From DYRB01 sp963802205 (lineage in GTDB: Bacteria > Pseudomonadota > Gammaproteobacteria > Chromatiales > Chromatiaceae): a DNA stretch of 64,000 nucleotides. The notes under the pieces are model-generated. The model was given only the letters and a program-made list of their open reading frames with translations, made no database searches and was not told the origin of the DNA. This document shows positions 57,043 through 64,000 of this stretch, piece after piece. The position numbers and the translations under genes were made by a program. The DNA lies in NCBI GenBank assembly GCA_963802205.1, contig CAWDHW010000032.1, positions 124,001-188,000 on the forward strand, read 5' to 3'. How positions within the stretch are numbered: position 1 is the first letter of the stretch; each line of letters begins with the position of its first letter.

Positions 57043-57381
57043 ATGAAGCTAGTAACCGCCATCATCAAGCCGTTCAAGCTCGACGACGTGCGTGAGGCCC
57101 TCTCCGACATCGGTGTCTCGGGCATCACCGTCACCGAGGTCAAGGGCTTCGGCCGCCAGAAGGGTCACACCGAGCTCTACCGCGGGGCCGAGTACGTCGT
57201 CGATTTCCTGCCCAAGGTCAAGGTCGAGATTGCCGTGGACGACAGCCTGGTGGACAAGGTCATCGAGGCCATCACCAACGCCGCCCGCACCGGCAAGATC
57301 GGCGACGGCAAGATTTTCGTCTACGACCTGTTGCAGGTCACCCGCATCCGTACCGGCGAGACCGGCCCGGACGCCCTGTAA
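57043..57381 (+). CDS. glnK: PII nitrogen-regulatory protein GlnK
   Basis: This 112-residue trimeric signalling protein starts MKLVTAIIKPFKLDDVREAL. It has the T-loop with Tyr51 (KGHTELYRGAEYVVDFLPK) for uridylylation and ends TGETGPDAL. AAGGAG precedes its ATG. It lies 69 bases after the porin and 23 bases before amtB, whose transport it would gate. Confidence 0.98.
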   Translation: MKLVTAIIKPFKLDDVREALSDIGVSGITVTEVKGFGRQKGHTELYRGAEYVVDFLPKVKVEIAVDDSLVDKVIEAITNAARTGKIGDGKIFVYDLLQVTRIRTGETGPDAL

Positions 57382-57404
57382 GCCCAGCCGCGGAGGTAAT
57401 CAAG

Positions 57405-58745
57405 ATGCACATCACCACAAACCCCCTCGGCAAGGCCCTCCTCGGGTCCCTGCTCCTGCTACCCGCCCTGGCCCTGGCTCAGGAGGCCGTCCCGGCGCCC
57501 ACCCTGGATGCCGGCGACACCGCCTGGATGCTGACCTCCACGGCGCTGGTGCTGTTCATGACCATCCCCGGCCTGGCGCTGTTCTACGGCGGCCTGGTCC
57601 GCTCCAAGAACGTGCTGTCGGTGCTGATGCAGTGCTTCGCCATCACCGCCCTGGTGACGGTCCTGTGGAGCCTGTACGGCTACAGCCTGGCCTTCTCCAC
57701 CACCGGCATGGAGAAGGGCGCGATCAACCTGTTACTCCTTCATCGGCGGCCTGGATAAGGCCTTCTTCGCCGGCCTGACCCGGGACAGCCTGACCCTGAC
57801 CATCCCGGAGTCGGTCTTCGCCACCTTCCAGATGACCTTCGCCATCATCACCCCGGCACTCATCGTCGGCGCCTTCGCCGAGCGCATGAAGTTCTCCGCC
57901 CTGCTGTTGTTCATGGGGATCTGGTTCACCTGGTGTATGCCCCGATCGCCCACATGGTGTGGAGCGGCGACGGCGGCCTGATGTGGGACTGGGGCGTGCT
58001 GGACTTCGCCGGCGGCACCGTGGTGCACATCAACGCCGGTATCGCCGGCCTGGTGGCGGCGCTGGTGCTGGGCAAGCGCAAGGGCTATCCGACCACCGCC
58101 ATGCCCCCGCACAACCTGACCTACACGGTGATCGGCGCCTCCATGCTGTGGGTCGGCTGGTTCGGCTTCAACGCCGGCAGCGCCGTGGCGGCCGACGGCA
58201 GCGCCGGCATGGCCATGCTGGTCACCCAGATCGCCACCGCCACCGCGGCCCTGGCCTGGATGTTCGCGGAGTGGATGACCCACGGCAAGCCCAGCGTCCT
58301 GGGTATCGCCACCGGCGCCGTCGCCGGCCTGGTCGCCATCACCCCGGCCTCCGGCACCGCCGGACCCATGGGCGCCCTGGTCATCGGCGCCGCCTCCGGC
58401 GTCGTCTGCTTCTTCGCCTCCACCAAGCTCAAGCGCATGTTCGGCTACGACGACTCGCTCGACGTCTTCGGCGTCCACGCCGTCGGCGGCATCGTCGGCG
58501 CCATGCTGACCGGCGTCTTCGCCGACGCGAGCCTGGGCGGCAAGGGCCTGGCCGAGGGCATGACCATCGCCAGCCAGGTCCTGGTGCAGGGCAAGGGCGT
58601 CCTGTTCACCCTGGTCTACACGGCGGTGGCGAGCTTCATCATCCTCAAGGTGATCGACGTCCTCATCGGCCTGCGCGTCAGCGAGGAGGAAGAGACCCAG
58701 GGTCTCGACCTCTCCGAGCACGACGAGCGCGGCTACATCCTGTAA
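57405..58745 (+). pseudogene. amtB: Ammonium transporter AmtB with two frameshifts
   Basis: The channel would have about 445 residues. The first frame gives a signal-like start and helix 1 (AWMLTSTALVLFMTIPGLALF). Near 57730 the frame must change to read FIGGLDKAFFAGLTRDSL, and near 57930 again to read LVYAPIAHMVW. The twin pore histidines are present in GTVVHINAGIAG and FGVHAVGGIVGAML. The tail ends EHDERGYIL. Because glnK is intact and the gene is otherwise normal, sequence error is likelier than loss. It is the last gene of the nitrogen unit and is followed by a terminator. Confidence 0.88.
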
Positions 58746-58780
58746 GCCAACCGGCCGGGCCGAGCCCGGCCAAACCCAAG

Positions 58781-58820
58781 ACGCCGACGGGGCCGCGAGG
58801 CCCCGTCGGCGTTTGCGTTT
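58781..58820 (+). terminator. Rho-independent-type terminator after amtB
   Basis: ACGCCGACGGGGCC, a four-base loop and GGCCCCGTCGGCGT form a perfect 14-bp stem, followed by a weak T-rich tail (TTGCGTTTGG). It lies 36 bases after the amtB stop. Confidence 0.8.
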
Positions 58821-58854
58821 GGCGATTTCAGCGTTTGGCCTTGGGCCAAGCCGA

Positions 58855-58975
58855 GGGACCTTCTTCCCGCCTTTTCAAAGGGGGGGAGGGGGGATTTCTC
58901 ACCCCGGGCTACGGTGCCAGCCCAGAATCCCCCCCCAGCCCCCCTTTGAAAAAGGGGGAGGGCCGTGTATGCCCA
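58855..58975. repeat. CCCCCTTT...AAAGGGGG dispersed repeat (copy 2)
   Basis: The CTTTTCAAAGGGGGGGAG and CCCCCCTTTGAAAAAGGGGG blocks face each other as in the copy inside the MmeI-like gene. It lies in non-coding DNA between amtB and the nucleotidyltransferase gene. Confidence 0.75.
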
Positions 58976-59114
58976 GAGCACCGAGGGGCGCCAACAGCCA
59001 ATGCAGACATAGCCTTGCGTTTACTGGTTCGCTTTCAGCGTCTGGCCTTGGGCGAGGCAGGGGTCGAGCTTTCGGCCAACTCCAGCCGCCGAGCGTGCTT
59101 CTCGCAGTGCCGCT

Positions 59115-60184
59115 TCACCACGGGTCGCCGCGCCGCAGCGCGCGGATCTTCATCGGGTACCAGGAGGGGGTAAACAGGCGCGCAGGCAGGTTGCCCAGTC
59201 GCGGGAGCACGCCAAACAACTGGTACCAACTCTGGCTGGACTGACCCAGGACCGTCAATGCCAGCGCCACGGCGCCGCCGAGCGGGCGCCCCAGGGCTTG
59301 CGGGTATGGCTCTCCAAGCCAATGCTCGGCGGCCAGCAGGTGCAGGCGCAACGCCCGGCGACGGCGGGGCTCCAGGCGTGCAAGCAGCACCGTCCAGTCG
59401 AGGTCGGTGCGGTAGTGCCCGATCAGCCGGGCGAAGTCGAGGAGCTGGCGCAGGTTCAGGCGCCGCTTGGCGTGGCTGAGGTCCTGGATCTGGTCGTGGA
59501 GGAAGTTGTGCAACACCCGGGTACCCGGGTCGGCGAGCTGCACCCGCGCGGCGCCATCGGGTAGCAGCACGGTGCGCAGCGTCATTGCGGCCTCGATCCG
59601 TCCATTGTCGCCTGCGGTTGGAAAGGGTGCGCTGATGCAGCTCGACGGTCACCGGCGCACTGGGGTGCAGCAAGGCGGCACCGTGGTGATCGTCGCCGGG
59701 GTCGTGTGGGTCGCGTGCGCAGTCCGCGGCGCAGCGGTAACCCAACCCAAGGACGGCATCGGCCGCCACGGCATAGTGCTCGGCCGGGACCCGCAGATCG
59801 AGGTCGCCAATCACTCGGTCCTGCGCCCCGGGGTACTGTCCCGGCAGCAAGGCGGCGGCCCCTTTGAGGACCTGTGGCTCGATGCCGACAGCATTGAGGG
59901 CGGCGACGACGCGCACCAGTTCCGAGTACAGCACCGCGTTGCGCGCGCGGTTGAGGTCGCGCACGGTCTGGAGGTATGCGCGCACCTCCTCGGGCAAGCC
60001 GGCGGTGAGCCCCCCCTCCGCGAGGGCCCCGGCCAGGGACGGGGTGACCAGGTGGGCGCCGGCGCGCTGTAGCAGCTCGGGCCAGGGGAGCGCCACCGTC
60101 GATGGCGGCGGCGAGCCTATCGCGGCCGTCCGCGCGGCGGCTCAGGCAGGCCCCGAGTAGATCGAGCTGAGCGCGCACCTTCAC
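59115..60184 (-). pseudogene. PF14907-type nucleotidyltransferase family protein with two frameshifts
   Basis: The gene reads on the minus strand from GTG 60184 (VKVRAQLDLLGACLSRR; TTG 60202 is an alternative) with GGAG upstream. A frame change near 60095 leads to WPELLQRAGAHLVTPSLAGA and the nucleotidyltransferase core VIGDLDLRVPAEHYAVAADA. A second change near 59600 leads to LRTVLLPDGAARVQLADPG and LHDQIQDLSHAKRRLNLRQLLD, ending at 59115. Such enzymes lie beside PqqD- and HPr-kinase-like genes in systems of unknown function, as here. The substrate is unknown. Confidence 0.72.
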
Positions 60185-60244
60185 TGCGGTCTCCAGGTGC
60201 AACGGCTGGCGACCACCGCCGCGGTGGACGGGTCGGTCGGTCGG

Positions 60245-60778
60245 GTGATAAGGAAGGCACTCTTAGCTGTCCGGGGTTCGTTCTTGGTGCGCATCGTCCC
60301 GCTGTTCTCCTGTCTCGGCCTGTTGGCCCTATGGCTCGCCGGTTGCACCCCGCTGCCCGCCGCACTCGCCGTGGACATCGGCCGCGAGCGCTTCCAACTC
60401 GAACTGGCGCTCACACCCGCGGCGCGCGGCAGCGGCTTGATGGGGCGCGCGTCGATCTCTGACGACGGCGGCATGCTGTTCGCCTATCCGAGCCCGCGCC
60501 CGGTTCAGTACGCCATGCCGCACTGCCAGGTGCCGATCGATCTCTTGTTCATCGATGCCGCCGGGAGAGTGATTGGTGTCCATGCCATGGCCGTGGAACC
60601 GCCGCAGGCCCCGGGGGAGTCCGACCGCGCCTACGGTGCGCGCCTGCCGCGTTATGCAAGCGTGCAGCCGACCCAGTTCGTCATCGAGCTGCGCGGCGGG
60701 CGGGTCGCCGAACTGGGCATCGGTGTCGGCGTCGTTATCGCCCTCCCGCTCAAGGCGCTGGCGGGCTGGGCAGAATAG
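60245..60778 (+). CDS. DUF192 lipoprotein-like protein
   Basis: The 177-residue protein has an N-terminal signal with lipobox LAGC (LLALWLAGCTPLPAAL), then a DUF192 domain. That domain reads FQLELALTPAARGSGLMGRA, GGMLFAYPSPRPVQYAMPHC and FVIELRGGRVAELGIGVG. Family members usually have FWMKNT where this has YAMPHC. The start is uncertain; GTG at 60287 is another choice, and GTG 60197 would add 16 residues. It runs opposite to the surrounding kinase and nucleotidyltransferase genes and overlaps the small protein gene end-to-end. Function is unknown. Confidence 0.8.
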   Translation: MIRKALLAVRGSFLVRIVPLFSCLGLLALWLAGCTPLPAALAVDIGRERFQLELALTPAARGSGLMGRASISDDGGMLFAYPSPRPVQYAMPHCQVPIDLLFIDAAGRVIGVHAMAVEPPQAPGESDRAYGARLPRYASVQPTQFVIELRGGRVAELGIGVGVVIALPLKALAGWAE

Positions 60779-60950
60779 CGCCCAGGGCCTTGCGCAGAAA
60801 GTAGAACGGCGGATCGGCCTGCTCGACCGCGAACCGGCCCTGCGCCGCCAGTGCACAGACGAAGCGCCCGAGCTGGGGGTTGAGGTGCGGGTCCGAAAAG
60901 AGATCGTGGATGCCGGGGTAGCGGCCGTAATCGCTCGGCCTCACGCTCAC
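60750..60950 (-). CDS. Small protein of unknown function downstream of the kinase gene
   Basis: A 66-residue frame from GTG 60950 reads VSVRPSDYGRYPGIHDLFSD and GRFVCALAAQGRFAVEQADP, ending LGAILPSPPAP. Composition is protein-like rather than shadow-like. The GTG overlaps a TGA in another frame (GTGA), which could be the true stop of the kinase. Alternatively this is the kinase C-terminus after a frameshift. No family is recognised. It could be a partner or substrate of the PqqD-kinase protein. Confidence 0.5.
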   Translation of the reverse strand: MSVRPSDYGRYPGIHDLFSDPHLNPQLGRFVCALAAQGRFAVEQADPPFYFLRKALGAILPSPPAP

Positions 60951-62274
60951 GCCCCACCTCGCGCCCTCCCGAACCGGCGGCGGCGAGGGCTGCGCCCACC
61001 TGCGCGATCCCCTCATCCAGGCTCGGATAGCGCAGGGCGACACCCGGGGCGGCGGCCACCCAGGCGACCAGGGCGTCGAGCCGGGCCTGGGTCAGCGGCG
61101 GCAGGTAGGGCTCGGCCGCGATCAGCCGCTGGAGCACCGCTTCAGGCGCCAGCGGCTCGATGGCCGCGGGGCGGCCGGGCACGTACTCCGGGAAGAGCAG
61201 CGCGCCTACCGGCACGGGGCCATGCGCGACCGGGCCGGGCGGCGGGACAAAGCGCACCGGCTCGCCGGCGCGCTGCCAGACCGGGGTGCCGCCCAGCGCC
61301 GGCAGACGCTCCGCCAGCACCGGCCAGCTACCGGCCTTGAGGCACAGGCTCATGCCGATCCCCAGCGCCTGCCCCTCGGCGGTCACTGGCACCACATCGT
61401 CGCCGAGCAGCGGCATGCCCATGGCGTTGAGCGCCGCCGCCAGGGTGGTCTTGCCCGAGCCGCCGCGCCCGACGAGCAAGACCGCCCCTCCGGCGTACAC
61501 CAGGCCGGCGCCGTGCACCACCAGCATCCGCTCCGGCCCCTGGCAACCCAGCTCGATCAACTCGGCGATAGTCAGGGTCAGGGCGGCGTCAATGGTCTCT
61601 CCCCGCGCCCGCTCGATCCCGTCGCTGTGCAGGGTCCAACCCCCGGCCTGGCCGGTGAGGGCCAGGCGATGCTCGGCGCCCGGCCTGGGGTCGGCACTGG
61701 CGTCAGCCCTGGGGTCGGCCTCGCTCAGGTGCGCCACCACCGGGGCCAGCAGGGCGGCCAGGGCCGCATCGCCGACGACGAGCGCGACACCCTGGTCGGC
61801 GACGCGCAGGCGCCAGGGCTCCGCGGCGGCGAAATCGATGGGCTCGGCCGCTACGGGAGGCTGCGGCAAGTGCTCCATGGCGGCCAGGTTGGGTGGCGGG
61901 TCGAGCAGGCCGGCGCGGCGCCACTGTCCTAGCAGGTGGCGCACGTCCGCCCGGGCATCGGCCGCGCTCACCCCGAAGCGCGCGGCCAGCGCGGTGGCGA
62001 TCCGATCATCCTCGATCCCGGCCACCCGGGCCGCCCACATCCAGGCGGCCATGGGGTTCAGAAGATACAGGCGTGTGCCGCCCGCGTGGGCCAGGACGAG
62101 CCATCCGCCCAGTGCGGCCTCCAACCGGGGGCCAGCCGGACCCTCACGCGGCAGGGTTATTGGCGACGTGGGAAGCAGCGCAATCGGCTGCTCGGGTCGC
62201 GGTGCCCGGACCGCCCGAGTCTCGCCCCCAAGACCAGGGGCACTGTCGCAAAGCCTACCTTGGGGTTCCGTCAC
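60947..62274 (-). CDS. PqqD-like domain fused to HPr kinase-related P-loop domain
   Basis: From GTG 62274 (GAGGAAG seven bases upstream) about 440 residues are encoded. A PqqD-like winged helix occupies about 55-125 (LAHAGGTRLYLLNPMAAWMW, TALAARFGVSAADARADV). After a linker comes an HPr-kinase-related domain (about 160-430) with Walker A VGRGGSGKTTLAAALN at 269-277 and GDDVVPV at 291-297. The frame loses conservation after LDEGIAQVGAALAAAG; a one-base change would either stop at 60947 or join the small frame below. PqqD- and HPr-kinase-like proteins cluster with nucleotidyltransferases in the HPr-rel-A-type systems, whose function is unknown. It is divergent from the FG-GAP protein gene. Confidence 0.78.
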
Positions 62275-62522
62275 TGCGTGCTTCCTCGCTTGTCGTCTCT
62301 CGGCGTATCCATGTCGCCATTCTAACCGCCTTGTTCCAGACCCTACCCGGAGGACCGAGCCAGGGCCCCGCGTGTACCGCCGCCTGATCGTAAGCCCCAT
62401 GGAAGTGTGGCAATATGCACACGGGATGGTCTGGGTTCCGCTGCGGCGGGGCGATGCCGGCCGACCGGTCCAGCACGGATCAATCACGTTAGAAGAACAG
62501 GACGATTAGGGGTACCGCGAAC

Positions 62523-64000
62523 ATGCGCACGACATGGATTCGGCTGGCTGGATTGGCCCTGTTGTGCGCATGGGGGGTAACCCCGGCCACGACGGAGATG
62601 CCGCAGGGGCTGTCGGAGGCCTTCAGTGCCGCCCGCCATGCGATCGAGGCCGATGGCGACGCCCACCTGGCCTCCAACCCCGGCAATGCGCAGCGCATCG
62701 CCTTTCGCGACGGCGGTGTGGAGGTCACGCCGGCCACCGCGGCGCAGGACTGGCGCTGGGGCCTGCACCTCACCGGCTACGGCACCCCCGGGCACATCGC
62801 GCCCGTCGCCGAGGCCCAGCGCCAGGTCGCGGGCGCACGGCTCGAATACCGCCGCGGCCCCGTCACCGAGTGGTACGAGAACAAAGCCGTCGGCCTGGAG
62901 CAGGGCTTCACCCTCGCCGCCCCGCCCGCCCCCGACGCGAGCGATCTGGTGCTGGTCCTGGCCGTGCAAGGCGGCCTGACCCCAACCTGGGACCAGCCCG
63001 GCCAGGCGGTCAGCTTCCACACCCCGGCGGGCGGCTACGCGCTCACCTATCGCGACCTCAAGGTCATCGACGCCGCCGGTCGCCGCGTCCCCGCGCAGCT
63101 CGCCCTCGGCCCCGACACCCTGGAGATCCACCTCGATGCCCAAGGCGCCGCCTGGCCCATCGTGGTCGATCCGTTGGTGGTCAATGAGCAGAAGGTGACG
63201 GCGCAGGTGTCCGATGCGGCGGCTCAAGACTACTTCGGTGCGTCGGTCGCCCTCTCCGGCGACACCGCCCTGATCGGCGCCGTAGGGACGACACTGGCGC
63301 CTTGACGAACAGCGGCTCGGCCTATGTCTTCATCCGCACCGGCAGCACCTGGACGCAGCAGGCCAAGCTCACCGCCGCCGATGCGGCGGCTGGTGACGAC
63401 TTCGGTTCTCGGTCGCCCTCTCCGGCGACACCGCCCTGATCGGCGCCTGGCGGACGACACGGCGCCTGACGTAACAGCGGCTCGGCCTATGTCTTCACCC
63501 GCACCGGCAGCACCTGGACGCAGCAGGCCAAGCTCACCGCCGCCGATGCGGCGGCTACGACTACTTCGGTTATCGGTCGCCCTCTCCGGCGACACCGCCC
63601 TGATCGGCGCCGTACAGACGACACTGGCGGCTTGACGGACAGCGGCTCGGCCTATGTCTTCACTCGCACCGGCAGCACCTGGACCCAGCAGGCCAAGCTC
63701 ACCGCCGCCGACGCGGCGGCTGGTGACGAGTTCGGTTGCTCGGTCGCCCTCTCCGGCGACACCGCCCTGATCGGCGCATACCGGACGACGATGGCGACAT
63801 GCCGGCCAGCGGCTCGGCCTATGTCTTCACCCGCACGCGGCAGCACCTGGACGCAGCAGGCCAAGCTCATCGCCGCCGATGCGGCGCGCTGATGACTGGT
63901 TCGGTTCGTCGGTCGCGCTCTCGGCGACACGGCCCTGATCGGCGCCACTGGGACGACGACTGGCGCCTTGACGACAGCGGCTCGGCCTATGTCTTCACCC
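62523..64000 (+). pseudogene. Exported FG-GAP repeat protein, frameshifted and cut by the window end
   Basis: The start MRTTWIRLAGLALLCAWG is a signal peptide. Residues 25-230 form an N-terminal domain with LASNPGNAQRIAFRDGGVEV and AWPIVVDPLV that is typical of bacterial FG-GAP/integrin-alpha-like surface proteins. From 63180 onward FG-GAP units follow (FGASVALSGDTALIGA, SGSAYVFTRTGSTWTQQAKL). The frame ends at 63305 and further units continue in shifting frames. An intact relative would carry many 55-residue blades forming a propeller. It may be surface-exposed; ligand unknown. Confidence 0.75.
63200..64000 (+). repeat. Tandem DNA repeats of about 165 bp encoding FG-GAP units
   Basis: The landmark CTCGGCCTATGTCTTC recurs at 63316, 63481, 63646, 63813 and 63981, giving spacings of 165, 165, 167 and 168 bases. 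Units are near-identical at the DNA level apart from a variable linker next to GGACGACR, where the single-base length changes fall. The array continues past the window edge. Confidence 0.9.

Noticed and set aside
63200..64000. CRISPR-like array.
   Set aside because: The repeats are 165 bp, contiguous and coding (FG-GAP units), with no spacers.

Overview
The window is GC-rich chromosomal DNA of a gammaproteobacterium. The gyrA-serC / serA-pheA-hisC-tyrA block, the CIRCE-preceded groESL pair and the NtrC/sigma54-type glnK-amtB unit fit Gammaproteobacteria. The abundance of small palindromic repeats and the mix of arsenic, copper and thiol-redox genes fit a purple-sulfur-type lineage (Chromatiaceae), but that last step is inference. 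No rRNA, tRNA or CRISPR array was seen.

Layout. 1-5942 (minus): an arsenic/metal operon read as PF03773 permease, small thioredoxin, small Cys-rich protein, arsM, CopZ-like Fe-S protein, sigZ-type sigma factor, arsC and acr3 (runs off the left edge). 6174-9811: an MmeI-like single-chain restriction-modification gene with many frameshifts. 10060-14607: hypothetical membrane protein, CinA-like molybdopterin-binding protein, glutathione peroxidase, ferredoxin-NADP reductase and a GH19 lysozyme/chitinase-like protein. 14864-17497: a DUF2157 + DUF4401/GDYXXLXY membrane protein pair. 17621-21525: trxC, an ABC half-transporter with a degenerate ATPase, and a GH1 beta-glucosidase. 21554-23899: an OprC/NosA-type TonB-dependent copper receptor. 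24555-28319: a hypothetical coiled-coil protein, a truncated arsS and a VTT-membrane/FAD-disulfide-reductase fusion (second arsenic-linked locus). 28409-33915: a degenerate GGDEF/EAL response regulator, a mini cytochrome c, rsgA and a B12-binding radical SAM protein. 34098-38977: glutathione-centred redox genes (gor, peroxiredoxin-glutaredoxin), then LysR / azoreductase / pirin. 39344-49578: gyrA-serC-(toxin-antitoxin and repeat debris)-serA-pheA-hisC-tyrA. 49808-55849: Tat-exported superoxide-reductase-like protein, groES-groEL, apbC/mrp, comM and ubiK. 56150-58745: TIGR02001 porin-glnK-amtB behind two NtrC-like boxes and a sigma54-type promoter. 59115-62274: a PqqD-HPr-kinase-like fusion, a small unknown protein and a PF14907-type nucleotidyltransferase, with a DUF192 gene on the other strand. 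62523-end: an FG-GAP repeat protein with tandem repeats of about 165 bp.

Two themes run through the window. First, small inverted-repeat elements: two 145-bp elements with matching termini and 8-9 bp flanking direct repeats, an element of about 155 bp, a repeat that encodes PPFxKGG peptides when translated, and REP-like debris. Some end at or inside genes and one appears to have truncated hicA. Second, single-base frameshifts in otherwise conserved genes (acr3, arsC, the MmeI-like gene, the DUF4401 gene, gyrA tail, amtB, nucleotidyltransferase, kinase tail, FG-GAP repeats). Because essential or ammonium-transport genes are hit, many are probably sequence errors in GC runs rather than real decay.
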